DNA from: Nitrosomonas ureae
GTDB lineage: Bacteria; Pseudomonadota; Gammaproteobacteria; Burkholderiales; Nitrosomonadaceae
Reading direction: 5' to 3'
NCBI RefSeq assembly: GCF_001455205.1
Contig: NZ_CP013341.1
Location: forward strand, 1-64,000
Length of the DNA: 64,000 bases
Shown here: positions 54,565-63,759 of the stretch, piece after piece
Layout of the letters: each line of letters begins with the position of its first letter
How positions within the stretch are numbered: the first letter of the stretch is position 1
The notes under the pieces: generated by a model
What the model was told of the DNA's origin: nothing
The model's input: the letters and a program-made list of their open reading frames with translations, nothing else
Databases searched by the model: none
Translations under genes and position numbers: made by a program

Positions 54565-55824
54565 TTAACTACCACCATCCATATCGGTTGAAATTTTTCC
54601 TGACAAAAGCTCCAGACTGTGATGCTTAACAAAAGCTTTATGTACGCGATTAGCAAGCTCAAAAAATTTTCCCGCAAGTTCTTCCTTTTTTATTGACATC
54701 CAAGGTGCTGCACTTGAACTCCAGCTTCTGTACTCATCACTAAATTCTTTTTTATTTATCCGATTCCACCATGGAAACCTTTCGCTCTTTTTACCTGAAG
54801 AACCAAATTGGTCACTCATAACTTCGTTGATTTTGTTCCAAATGACATCATCTCTTTTCATGGAACCATCTTCTTGCATAATACCCCAGTCAAGACTCCC
54901 TAATTCTGAAGCTTGAAATTCAAAGCGCAGCAAAAATTTTTGCTCCTCATTAAATTTCACATTAAAACCATAGCCGCTTTTCCAAATAGCATCATCCCAG
55001 ACAAGTACAAAGCCTTCGTCTTTTAATTTTTTTTCCAGATCATCATGAAACTCCTTTAGTAACTTTTCTTTAACCTTCCTCAAAACGATTGAAACATGGA
55101 AAGCAGATTCAATATTTTGGGGTAAGCTAAGAATCAGATTCCTGATTTCATTTTCTTCTGACATCTCCAATTCTCCATTCACACTCATTCGTATAAATTT
55201 TGCAAGTTCTTCAATAAATAGACGCACAATTAGAGCCTTCGATTTACAAGCACAATCTTCAAGCCATTCAACAATCGTTGAATAATTCAACCGGACGAAT
55301 TTTTCTTCACTCACAGCTTTTTTGATCACTTCCTTTTTTGCACCACTATGATCCGATGGCTCGTTATTACTGAGATAAATCAGTCGCCAGTCATTGCCAG
55401 CTGCTTCTTTCTCAATGAATGACGCATAATCACTCAATTGATTTTCTTGATCTCCAGCCCACGGCTTATTCTCAATGCCAATAATTTCCCCGCTCTCAAA
55501 CTTTAAAAGAATATCAATCCGCCTTTGATCATTGGCCTGCTCTTCTAAACGAACTGACTTAATCTTAGTGTTTCCTGACCATTTTATTTTTTCTAGCTTT
55601 AGGAGTTTTAAGAATTCTTCTAAAAATACTTCTTTCTGTCCATGCTTTCCCTTCGGATTTAATAGATCAGCAATACAACGCGACAAACCTATTTCATCCG
55701 TACGCAAGTAATCAAATATACTGAAGCCCGGTGCAAGCCTATCGGCGAACCGCTCTCTTGCTTCATTTAAGGTCGCAACTTTAAATGTCACTTCCTTAAG
55801 TAGCGAATTTATCTTTTCTTGCAC
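54565..55824 (-). CDS. PD-(D/E)XK nuclease superfamily protein
   Basis: 419 residues of the PDDEXK_4-type family. The nuclease core is FDYLRTDEIGLSRCIADLLN, EQANDQRRIDILLKFESGEI (catalytic Asp) and IIGIENKPWAGDQENQLSDY (Glu-x-Lys). The C-terminal half is alpha/beta with NVKFNEEQKFLLRFEFQASE and WWNRINKKEFSDEY. Relatives occur on defence and mobile islands, but no restriction or methylase partner lies here. Its codon use looks more AT-rich than its neighbours. Confidence 0.82.
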   Translation of the reverse strand: MQEKINSLLKEVTFKVATLNEARERFADRLAPGFSIFDYLRTDEIGLSRCIADLLNPKGKHGQKEVFLEEFLKLLKLEKIKWSGNTKIKSVRLEEQANDQRRIDILLKFESGEIIGIENKPWAGDQENQLSDYASFIEKEAAGNDWRLIYLSNNEPSDHSGAKKEVIKKAVSEEKFVRLNYSTIVEWLEDCACKSKALIVRLFIEELAKFIRMSVNGELEMSEENEIRNLILSLPQNIESAFHVSIVLRKVKEKLLKEFHDDLEKKLKDEGFVLVWDDAIWKSGYGFNVKFNEEQKFLLRFEFQASELGSLDWGIMQEDGSMKRDDVIWNKINEVMSDQFGSSGKKSERFPWWNRINKKEFSDEYRSWSSSAAPWMSIKKEELAGKFFELANRVHKAFVKHHSLELLSGKISTDMDGGS

Positions 55825-55849
55825 TATTGCTCCTTTACATTTTATTTAA

Positions 55850-56195
55850 AAGCTTGTTCATTAAATATCCGGGGTGTTTGAGCATCAGGCAGAGATTCAG
55901 ACCGGTACGACCGGAAAACACTTGCCACAGACATACCCTGGCATAAGTATCCAGTTTGCAATATGCCAGAAGTTGCTGTTGAGTCCGGGTCTTGCGTTCT
56001 GATGTGGTATCCGGGTGAATACCTTCAGTGAAAGCTTCCATGGCCATGCCGCCATCCAATGCAATGTATTTTGACGTCATTCAGACACCACGGCAGGCAA
56101 TACTTTCTTGATGCTCCAGCTACTCTGCGGGCTCGGATGATAATGACGTTCACGCGCTATCGGCAGCAGGTCGAAAGTAAGAGAAAACAAAACCG
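55850..56195 (-). pseudogene. DUF2779-domain protein, C-terminal remnant
   Basis: Frames give TFDLLPIARERHYHPSP, SSWSIKKVLPAVV and, after a break, DGGMAMEAF, then SERKTRTQQQLLAYCKLDTY and WQVFSGRTG. This is the nuclease-like C-terminal end of DUF2779 proteins (YYHPxMKGSWSIKKVLPAV ... AMEAF ... LLAYCKLDTYAMV). The N-terminal part and several joins are missing. It abuts the PD-(D/E)XK gene. Confidence 0.6.
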
Positions 56196-56291
56196 GCGGA
56201 TATTATTACTTGCGATGCGTCATTTTGCATCGCATGGTGCCAATCAACATGAATTTTTAAGGATGCATTGCCTATATCAGTCAATATTTCT

Positions 56292-57005
56292 CTACGAAAA
56301 CACTTCACCCAAAAAATTCTCAATCGACCGATACGCCCGATTTGCCGCGATTTCCTTGTATACCGTGCCAAAGCCGGGATTATTGGCTTTGGGGTTGGTA
56401 AAGGCGTGCATTGTGCCGCCGTAAACGTGCACTTGCCAATCCACATTCGCTTGGGTCATCTCGGTTTCAAATGCGAGCACTTGCTCGGGCGGTACCATCG
56501 GGTCGTCGTGACCGTGCAGACAGAGCACTTTTGCAGTGATGTTTGCATTGGCGACATTGCCCGGCGCAAGAATGCCGTGAATACTGATCACGCCTTGCAC
56601 ATCCGCACCGGAACGCGCCAGTTCCAATACACACATGCCGCCGAAACAATAGCCCATCGCGACAACTTTGGCAGCATCGACCTGTGGCAATTGGCGCACG
56701 GCATGCAAGGCGGCGGTGATTCTGCGCCGTAACAGAGCGCGATCCTGGGCAAACGGCGCCATCAAGGCACCATTCTTTTCCGCATCGCCATCAGCACCGA
56801 AGATACCTTTACCGTACATATCCAACGCAAAGCCGACATAACCCATATCGGCGATTCTTTCCGCGCCTTTGCAGGCCATTTCGCGCCGTCCGCTCCAGTC
56901 ATGCGCAACCAATACTACGGGTTGAACCTTGCCGGTGTCGTGATAGGCCAGATAGCCCTCCAAACTTGTATTTCCATCCAGATAATCGATCGTTTTTGTA
57001 ATCAT
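56292..57005 (-). CDS. Dienelactone-hydrolase-family protein
   Basis: 237-residue alpha/beta hydrolase. Nucleophile region MGYCFGGMCVLELA with Cys, Asp in LHGHDDPMVPPEQ, His in VYGGTMHAFTNPKA. The enzyme type and substrate are unclear; a detoxification role is likely. It is divergent from the HbpS-like gene with 110 bp between starts. Confidence 0.9.
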   Translation of the reverse strand: MITKTIDYLDGNTSLEGYLAYHDTGKVQPVVLVAHDWSGRREMACKGAERIADMGYVGFALDMYGKGIFGADGDAEKNGALMAPFAQDRALLRRRITAALHAVRQLPQVDAAKVVAMGYCFGGMCVLELARSGADVQGVISIHGILAPGNVANANITAKVLCLHGHDDPMVPPEQVLAFETEMTQANVDWQVHVYGGTMHAFTNPKANNPGFGTVYKEIAANRAYRSIENFLGEVFS

Positions 57006-57115
57006 GTCATTACCTCTTCTCGCAAATAATAGGGTGCGTTGTCAATTAAAACAGTGATAATCTTATGATGCAATGTTAATGTATTTGTATGAAAACTCAT
57101 TCAAAGGACTCGATT

Positions 57116-57637
57116 ATGACCCCTAAACTCAAATCATTATTAACCGGCATTTCCGCGTTTACGTTGTATACCGCGTCCGTTCAGATCTCAGCGCAGGATT
57201 TTCCTACACAAAAAACTCTACCGCTTGAATTATCAACCCAGGCTGCGATGGCGGCAATCAAAAAATGCCACGACGATGGATTTAAAGTCAGCGTGGCTAT
57301 TGTGGATCAATCAGGTTTGCTCAAGGTGCAGTTGAAAGCCGATGGCGCCGGGCCGCACACGCTCGATAGCAGCCGCCGCAAGGCCTATACCGCCAACAGC
57401 TTGCGTGATTCAACGCATAAATTTGCGATGCTGGTAACGCAAAAACCGGAATTGCAAAGCTTAACGCGCTTGAACGAAAGCATCCTGTTATTGGGCGGCG
57501 GCTTTCCGATAAAAATCGGCGGTGAAGTGGTGGGTGGCATCGGCGTCGGCGGCGCGCCAGGGATTGAATATGATGAAGTCTGCGCCAGCGCGGCACTGAA
57601 AGTTTTGAAAGCGGACGATACGTTTGAGAAGAAGTGA
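57116..57637 (+). CDS. Exported GlcG/HbpS-family protein
   Basis: 173 residues from MTPKLKSLLTGISAFTLYTA, a signal peptide; AAAGGAC 8 nt upstream supports this start over 57089. The HbpS/DUF336 domain has VSVAIVDQSGLLKVQLKAD, RRKAYTANSLRDSTHKFAML and LLGGGFPIKIGGEVVGGIGVGG. HbpS relatives bind haem or act as redox sensors; haem binding here is inferred only. Confidence 0.85.
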   Translation: MTPKLKSLLTGISAFTLYTASVQISAQDFPTQKTLPLELSTQAAMAAIKKCHDDGFKVSVAIVDQSGLLKVQLKADGAGPHTLDSSRRKAYTANSLRDSTHKFAMLVTQKPELQSLTRLNESILLLGGGFPIKIGGEVVGGIGVGGAPGIEYDEVCASAALKVLKADDTFEKK

Positions 57638-57644
57638 TAGGTGA

Positions 57645-58685
57645 TTATTCTTTCCGCATCATGACGGCATACGTGATGAACATTTCCTCCAGAAACAGGC
57701 GCGAATTAAGCGGATGATGCGACAGTTGTTGTTTAATGTAGAGTTCGCGGGTAAATCTCACGCACTCAACTAGGCTGATTTGCTCACTTAACGCTTGAAT
57801 GGCTTGCGATTGCTTCAAATAGTAGCGGATTTTTCCGGTAGTGTGATAACTGACCAAATCATAGCACCATTTTTGCAGCCAACTGACCACGGTTGACAAA
57901 CTCGTTTGCTGCAACGCTCCCGCCAGCATCAGTGGATCAAACTGCTTGGGATGAGCTATGTGCCGGATGAATTGTTCATAGTGCGCTGCGTACTCCCCCT
58001 TATCCAACAGCAATGCGGATAAGGGTGCATAACCCGCGGCAGCGAGCTTGCCTTCAGGATCACTGACCGCTTGCTGTTGCAACCACGCCACGGAAGATTC
58101 GACATCCGGTATCGGCATCGAAATCTGCTGACAGCGACTGCGTATGGTCGGCAGCAAATGCTGCGCCTGGTGCGTGATCAGTATGAACAATACATTTTCT
58201 GGCGGCTCTTCGAGTTTTTTCAGCAATGCATTGGTTGAGGCGGTATTCATCGTTTCCGCAGGATAGATCAGAATAATCTTGTAACCGCTTTGATGGCCGG
58301 TCAGATAAACAAAATCAGTCAATTTCCGAATCTGCTCGATGCTGATTTTCTGGCTGACACTTTTCTTGGCGCTAGCGCTGCCGGATTTCTCTTCACCTTC
58401 TTCCTTTTCGCCACTTCCCCCGGAAATTACAGCGAGCGCTTCCGGCATCACAAGATAAAAATTAGGATGGCTATCGTGTTCAAACCAGCCACAACTCAAA
58501 CATTCTCCGCAAGCCTCATGATCAGCCATGGGTGCAGTGCAGAGCAATGATTTCGCCAGTTGGCGCGCAAAATCATATTTGCCGATGCCCTGCTTACCTT
58601 TAAGCAATAACGCATGCCCCAGGAATTGACGGTTACGCATCAATTTCGACCAGATTTCCTGTTGCCAGCGATAAATTTCACTCAT
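57645..58685 (-). CDS. holB: DNA polymerase III delta' subunit
   Basis: Clamp-loader subunit, 346 residues from MSEIYRWQQEIWSKLMRN (8-bp overlap with tmk); the longer frame to 58805 is antisense-free but not conserved. P-loop LKGKQGIGKYDFARQLAKSL, zinc-binding CGECLSCGW, and SENALLKKLEEPP-type switch NTASTNALLKKLEEPPENVL. It carries a Lys/Glu-rich insert near residue 110 (EKEEGEEKSGSASAKK). Confidence 0.93.
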   Translation of the reverse strand: MSEIYRWQQEIWSKLMRNRQFLGHALLLKGKQGIGKYDFARQLAKSLLCTAPMADHEACGECLSCGWFEHDSHPNFYLVMPEALAVISGGSGEKEEGEEKSGSASAKKSVSQKISIEQIRKLTDFVYLTGHQSGYKIILIYPAETMNTASTNALLKKLEEPPENVLFILITHQAQHLLPTIRSRCQQISMPIPDVESSVAWLQQQAVSDPEGKLAAAGYAPLSALLLDKGEYAAHYEQFIRHIAHPKQFDPLMLAGALQQTSLSTVVSWLQKWCYDLVSYHTTGKIRYYLKQSQAIQALSEQISLVECVRFTRELYIKQQLSHHPLNSRLFLEEMFITYAVMMRKE

Positions 58686-59304
58686 GATGCAATAAGGACT
58701 GCAATACTTGTTCAACCGCAGCTTTGACTTCCGGTAACGATCGATTGCTGTCGATAATTTTGATACGATCAGAAAACCGCTGCGCTCTATCCAGATACGC
58801 TGCACGCACTCTCAGGAAGAAATCGGCTTGCTCTTGCTCGAATCGATCCACGACTCCTCCCCGACTGACACGTTGTTGCCCCACATCCGCCGGGACATCG
58901 AAATACAATGTCAAATCCGGCTGCAATGTACCTTGCACCCATTGCTCCAGAATGTCCAGTTTAGCGCTATTCAACCCCCTGCCTCCACTCTGATAGGCAA
59001 AGCTGGCATCAGTGAAACGATCCGACAACACCCATTGATCCTGCGCAAGAGCGGGCAAAATCACTTTATCCAAATGTTCACGCCGCGCTGCGAACATCAG
59101 TAATGTTTCGGTTTCCGCATGCATGGTGATGGATTTATCCAGCAGCAGTGCGCGCAACTGCTCACCCAATGCTGTCCCGCCCGGTTCGCGCGACACCACA
59201 ACCCGTTTTCCTGCGCGTTGCAATAGTTCGGCTATCCATGCCAACTGGGTCGATTTGCCCGCACCGTCGATACCTTCCAGCGTAATGAATTTGCCTTGCT
59301 TCAT
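58678..59304 (-). CDS. tmk: Thymidylate kinase
   Basis: Phosphorylates dTMP. 208 residues: P-loop LEGIDGAGKSTQLAW, DR motif LSDRFTDASFAYQSGGRG and PDLTLYFDVPADVGQQR. Overlaps holB, the common tmk-holB operon. Confidence 0.96.
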   Translation of the reverse strand: MKQGKFITLEGIDGAGKSTQLAWIAELLQRAGKRVVVSREPGGTALGEQLRALLLDKSITMHAETETLLMFAARREHLDKVILPALAQDQWVLSDRFTDASFAYQSGGRGLNSAKLDILEQWVQGTLQPDLTLYFDVPADVGQQRVSRGGVVDRFEQEQADFFLRVRAAYLDRAQRFSDRIKIIDSNRSLPEVKAAVEQVLQSLLHHE

Positions 59305-59342
59305 GTGATTCCGGTTTTCAAGTTTGGTTAAGCTAAGCTACC

Positions 59343-59951
59343 ATGCAGCATCATTTAATTTTCAACTCATTTTATCGCATGCAAATCGATACATCCGGCC
59401 TTGTCCATGCCGTTTCATTCATTGCCTCGCCAAATTGCGACGAGCGCCCGGCGGATGCGGAAATCAACTTATTAGTGATCCATAATATCAGTCTCCCGCC
59501 CGACGAATTCGGCGGCACTGGCGTGATTGAGCTGTTTACCAATCAAATCGATCCGCAAGCACACCCTTATTATCACTCGTTACTAGGGTTGAAAGTATCG
59601 GCCCATTTTTTCATCCGCCGCGCCGGCATGATCATTCAATTTGTCCCTTGCACTAAACGTGCCTGGCATGCAGGGATATCCCAATGGCAAGGCAAAGAAC
59701 GTTGCAATGATTTCTCGCTGGGCATTGAACTGGAAGGCAGCGATTTGATGCCATTTGCCGATGCGCAATACGCATCGTTGAGCGCATTAACCAGATGCCT
59801 GTGCGATCACTATCCCATCCGGCATATCGCCGGACATTCGGATATCGCACCCGGACGCAAAACCGATCCAGGGCCTTATTTTGATTGGAAGAAATATGCA
59901 TCCGATTTAGGCGAGAAAAAATTCTTCAATGCAATGCAAAATTTTTTATGA
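59343..59951 (+). CDS. ampD: 1,6-anhydro-N-acetylmuramyl-L-alanine amidase AmpD
   Basis: Cytoplasmic amidase recycling peptidoglycan. 202 residues. Zinc ligands in LLVIHNISLPPDEFGG and HIAGHSDIAPGRKTDPGPYFDW; GIELEGSD holds the catalytic Glu. It is divergent from tmk with 38 bp between starts. Confidence 0.95.
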   Translation: MQHHLIFNSFYRMQIDTSGLVHAVSFIASPNCDERPADAEINLLVIHNISLPPDEFGGTGVIELFTNQIDPQAHPYYHSLLGLKVSAHFFIRRAGMIIQFVPCTKRAWHAGISQWQGKERCNDFSLGIELEGSDLMPFADAQYASLSALTRCLCDHYPIRHIAGHSDIAPGRKTDPGPYFDWKKYASDLGEKKFFNAMQNFL

Positions 59952-59987
59952 TGCAGCAAACAACCACATCATATTCATTCTTCCGAA

Positions 59988-60911
59988 TTAGTTACGTATC
60001 ACCCGGTAGCTAGCAATTAACCTGCACTCACTTCCCGGTGCTACTTCCACGACATCATTTGCGGCATTCGTGGTTTCAACACATACTAAGCGCTGATAGT
60101 CGGTGTCTTCCAGATCGGCCATTTCCTTGGAAATTTTTTCCCAGGGATTCCATACCACTGCGGTTTTGCTGCCTTGCGAAGTAATCTGAATGCGTCGGTT
60201 CAGCGCACTATCGTCGATCGTTAAGGTGTTGCCAACATCCAGATAGATGCGGTCAACTTCCGATTCTATGGTCACTGCATCCGATTGCCGCTTTTGCTCA
60301 TTGCCGCCACCCGCCTTATCGATATATTCACAACCTTCCAACCCGAGCACTTTCGTCCGTGCGATATCACCCACTTTAAAGTAGGTATGGAACGCTTGTG
60401 TAATGGAGAATGTTTCTTTTCCGGTATTGCGCGTGATCAAGGACAGATTCAACGTAGCGCCAATTACAATTTCTTGCAACAGACTGAACGATTGCGGCCA
60501 GATCGCACGCGTATCCGGTGTATCCACCAAACCCAGCGTGACTTTGACATCACCATTGTTCATAGCTTCGGTGGCCACGACATTCCACGCACGATTACGT
60601 ACAAATCCATGTCCAGGACGACCCTTGCCTTCCGGGTCGGCGCCAAACCATGGCCAGCAGATCGGTGCGCCGCCTTTAATTGCTTTGCCATCCTGGTAAT
60701 ACGCTTTTTCACTCAGGAAAAGAACATCTTCCGGTTCTCCGGCTGGCTGGTATGACAACACCTGTCCGGCATGAAGCGAAATCAATGCCGCGGCCTTGGC
60801 ATTATTCACCCGGATCATCGGCAATCCGCCGTTACCCGCTATAAATTCAAGTTGACCTGCAATTTTGTACTTGGTGTTGAGTTCTTCGATAGTCATCATT
60901 TTCCTTATCAA
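59988..60911 (-). CDS. D-hexose-6-phosphate mutarotase (YeaD family)
   Basis: 307 residues of the aldose-1-epimerase fold. Motifs: GGAPICWPWFG, GHGFVRNRAWNV, ITQAFHTYFKVGDI and VWNPWEKISKEMADL. Equilibrates alpha and beta hexose 6-phosphates. An internal start at 60896 is possible. Confidence 0.92.
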   Translation of the reverse strand: MIRKMMTIEELNTKYKIAGQLEFIAGNGGLPMIRVNNAKAAALISLHAGQVLSYQPAGEPEDVLFLSEKAYYQDGKAIKGGAPICWPWFGADPEGKGRPGHGFVRNRAWNVVATEAMNNGDVKVTLGLVDTPDTRAIWPQSFSLLQEIVIGATLNLSLITRNTGKETFSITQAFHTYFKVGDIARTKVLGLEGCEYIDKAGGGNEQKRQSDAVTIESEVDRIYLDVGNTLTIDDSALNRRIQITSQGSKTAVVWNPWEKISKEMADLEDTDYQRLVCVETTNAANDVVEVAPGSECRLIASYRVIRN

Positions 60912-60932
60912 GTTATTGGTTATTCTGCATAT

Positions 60933-62147
60933 TTATACTTTGACAGGCATCACCCGGCTGGCCGCAAGTTTAGCACGGCTCCGTGCTTCGTCCGTGTTCA
61001 CACCATTTGCCAGCGCAACGCCCATGCGTCGGCGCTGGAATGATCCCGGCTTGCCGAACAAGCGTAAATCGCTATGCGGCACGCTAAGCGCTTCAATCAC
61101 GCCGGAGAACGCAATGCCTTGCGCTTCCAGTTGACCATAAATCACCGCACTGGCACCTGGCGCCAACAGAAGGGTATCCACCGGCAATCCCAGGATGGCA
61201 CGCGCATGCAAATCAAATTCGCTCTGTTTCTGGCTGCACATGGTCACCATACCGGTATCATGCGGCCGCGGACTGACTTCGCTAAACCAGACTTCATCAC
61301 CTTTGATAAACAATTCCACACCGAAAACACCTAAACCACCCAGATCATCAGTGATTTTCTTAGCCATCTCACGTGCGCGTTCCAATGCTATAGGTGACAT
61401 TCCCTGCGGTTGCCAGCTTTCCACATAATCACCCTGCACCTGCACATGACCGATCGCTTCACAGAAATGCGTTTTCACGCCCCCATCCGCACCCCGCGCA
61501 CGTACCGTCAATTGCGTAATTTCGTAATCAAAATGAATCACTCCCTCGACAATCACCCGCCCCTGATTCACCCGGCCGCCGCTCGCGGCGTAGTGCCATG
61601 CAGCTTCAATTTCATCTGCATTTCCGATACGCGACTGTCCCTTGCCCGACGAGGACATCACCGGTTTTACGATACAGGGATAACCGATCTTGCCATCAAT
61701 TGCGGCGCGCAGTTCATCCAAACTATTGGCAAAAGCATAAGGTGAAGTGGGCAAACCCAGTGTTTCTGCCGCCAGACAGCGAATTCCTTCGCGATTCATC
61801 GTAAGTTTAGCAGCACGCGCAGTCGGAATTACGGTCGCAATCCCCGCTTGCTCGATTTCTATTAGCATATCGGTCGCGATAGCTTCAATTTCCGGTACGA
61901 TGATATCCGGACTCTCCCGTTCGATCAGCGCACGAAGCGCCTGACCGTCCGCCATGTTGATCACATGCGCGCGATGCGCCACCTGATGTCCCGGTGCATC
62001 GGCATAGCGGTCTACCGCGATGGTTTCGACACCCAGACGCTGCAGCGCGATAATCACTTCCTTACCGAGTTCGCCACTGCCCAGTAGCATGACTTTGGTC
62101 GCTGACGGACTCAGCGGTGTGCCGATAACGGATCGTTTATTCATCAT
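60933..62147 (-). CDS. purT: Formate-dependent phosphoribosylglycinamide formyltransferase
   Basis: ATP-grasp enzyme of purine synthesis using formate. 404 residues: MLLGSGELGKEVIIALQRLG, CIVKPVMSSSGKGQSRIGN, EVSPRPHDTGMVTM. It follows queG by 13 bp on the same strand, in a queG-purT-mutarotase run. Confidence 0.96.
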   Translation of the reverse strand: MMNKRSVIGTPLSPSATKVMLLGSGELGKEVIIALQRLGVETIAVDRYADAPGHQVAHRAHVINMADGQALRALIERESPDIIVPEIEAIATDMLIEIEQAGIATVIPTARAAKLTMNREGIRCLAAETLGLPTSPYAFANSLDELRAAIDGKIGYPCIVKPVMSSSGKGQSRIGNADEIEAAWHYAASGGRVNQGRVIVEGVIHFDYEITQLTVRARGADGGVKTHFCEAIGHVQVQGDYVESWQPQGMSPIALERAREMAKKITDDLGGLGVFGVELFIKGDEVWFSEVSPRPHDTGMVTMCSQKQSEFDLHARAILGLPVDTLLLAPGASAVIYGQLEAQGIAFSGVIEALSVPHSDLRLFGKPGSFQRRRMGVALANGVNTDEARSRAKLAASRVMPVKV

Positions 62148-62160
62148 ATGTTTTCCTCTG

Positions 62161-63267
62161 TTACTGTTCTGTTCTTTTCATATTCTGTTGTAGTAAGGCC
62201 CACTGCACATGTTCCCGCACCAAAACTGAAGCATCATTTAATCGCGCTTGCAGCGCCTGAACGATTTCCACCGAGTATGGCGCATTCCCCAAGCCAACCG
62301 CGATATTACGCAGCCACTGTATATGACCAATACGGCGAATCGCACTGCCCGCCAATTTAGCTTCAAATGTTTCCTGATCCCAGCTAAATAATTCAATCAA
62401 CGATACATCATCCAATCCATTGCGCACATGAAAATCATTTTCGTTAGTGATTTGGGCAAATTTATTCCACGGACACACCAACTGGCAATCATCACAGCCA
62501 TAAATACGATTGCCAATCAGCGGACGTAACGATTCGGGAATGCTGTCTTTTAATTCAATGGTCAAATAAGAAATACAGCGCCGCGCATCAACCTCATACG
62601 GTGCAACAATCGCTTGCGTTGGACAAACATCGATACATCGGCTGCAACTGCCACAATAATTTTCAGTTTCTTCATCAACGGGAAGTGGCAGGTCGACATA
62701 CATTTCCCCCAGGAAAAACATCGAACCCGCTTGACGCGACAACAGCAAAGTATGCTTACCGCGCCAGCCCAGACCGGCTTTCTGCGCCCATGCCACTTCC
62801 ATCACCGGCGCGCTATCGGAAAATACCCGGTAATTGAACGCCCCTGCTTCCACTGTCATTTTATCCGCCAGTTTTTGCAACCGGGAACGCAGAACCTTAT
62901 GGTAATCCCGCCCCAGTGCATAACGTGAAATAAATGCGCGTTCACCCGAGTGGATCACATCCCAGCTATTTTTGACGGAGGGTGGTGCATAATTGATACA
63001 CACGGAAATAATTCGCAGTGTTCCTGGTTCAAGTTCGGCGGGACGAGTGCGTTTGGTGCCATGTTTCGCCATATAATCCATTTCACCGTGATATCCTTTA
63101 CCCAGCCATGAGAAAAAACCGGATTCGATTACAGTGATATCCGCGTTTGCATCGGCAATACGGACATCATGAAAACCCAATTCCTTGCCCCATGTTTTAA
63201 TGGCAACTGCCAATGCGGCATAATCAGGTATTTTATTTGTTGAGGTATTTTTTTGCATAGCGTTCAT
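62161..63267 (-). CDS. queG: Epoxyqueuosine reductase
   Basis: Final step of queuosine tRNA modification. 368 residues. Two [4Fe-4S] motifs: CGSCSRCIDVCPTQAI and CDDCQLVCPWN; cobalamin-binding N-terminal domain with RYALGRDYHKVLRSRL; a C-terminal HEAT-like tail (IQWLRNIAVGLGNAPYS). A second Met at 63258 could be the start. Divergent from and overlapping the tsaE start. Confidence 0.95.
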   Translation of the reverse strand: MNAMQKNTSTNKIPDYAALAVAIKTWGKELGFHDVRIADANADITVIESGFFSWLGKGYHGEMDYMAKHGTKRTRPAELEPGTLRIISVCINYAPPSVKNSWDVIHSGERAFISRYALGRDYHKVLRSRLQKLADKMTVEAGAFNYRVFSDSAPVMEVAWAQKAGLGWRGKHTLLLSRQAGSMFFLGEMYVDLPLPVDEETENYCGSCSRCIDVCPTQAIVAPYEVDARRCISYLTIELKDSIPESLRPLIGNRIYGCDDCQLVCPWNKFAQITNENDFHVRNGLDDVSLIELFSWDQETFEAKLAGSAIRRIGHIQWLRNIAVGLGNAPYSVEIVQALQARLNDASVLVREHVQWALLQQNMKRTEQ

Positions 63268-63759
63268 TCGACAGATTGCGGATCAGCACAAAGCCATACA
63301 CACTATCTTGCCGACACAGAAGAAACCTTGAAATTTGGTGAAAAATTAGCATCTTGCCTACACCCTGGCATGACAATTCATCTGCTTGGCAATCTAGGCG
63401 CCGGTAAAACCACTTTAACCCGGGGTATTTTACACGGCCTTGGATACTCGCATATCGTCAAAAGCCCTACCTATAATTTAGTTGAAATCTACAAAATCTC
63501 TGGGTTATACTTGTATCACTTTGATTTTTATCGATTCAATGATTGTTCGGAATGGGAAGAAGCAGGTTTTCGCGATTATTTTAATTCCAATTCTATTTGC
63601 TTGGTGGAATGGCCTGAAAAAGCGGGAAACTTATTGCCCAGCGCCGACTTGCGGTGCTTTCTCAACATACTTGATTCGGGCAGAAATATTGAAATCCGAA
63701 GCGGCACAGAGACAGGAAAACAATGCCTGATACATTGGACTACAGAAAAAAATACTTGA
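63253..63759 (+). CDS. tsaE: tRNA threonylcarbamoyladenosine synthesis ATPase TsaE
   Basis: ATPase of the t6A tRNA modification complex. 168 residues. Walker A LLGNLGAGKTTLTRGILHGL, then VKSPTYNLVEIY and YHFDFYRFND, and VEWPEKAGNLLP. The start is TTG at 63253, overlapping the queG start on the other strand; no ATG precedes the conserved core. It overlaps the amiC start by 37 bp. Confidence 0.93.
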   Translation: MHSVHSTDCGSAQSHTHYLADTEETLKFGEKLASCLHPGMTIHLLGNLGAGKTTLTRGILHGLGYSHIVKSPTYNLVEIYKISGLYLYHFDFYRFNDCSEWEEAGFRDYFNSNSICLVEWPEKAGNLLPSADLRCFLNILDSGRNIEIRSGTETGKQCLIHWTTEKNT

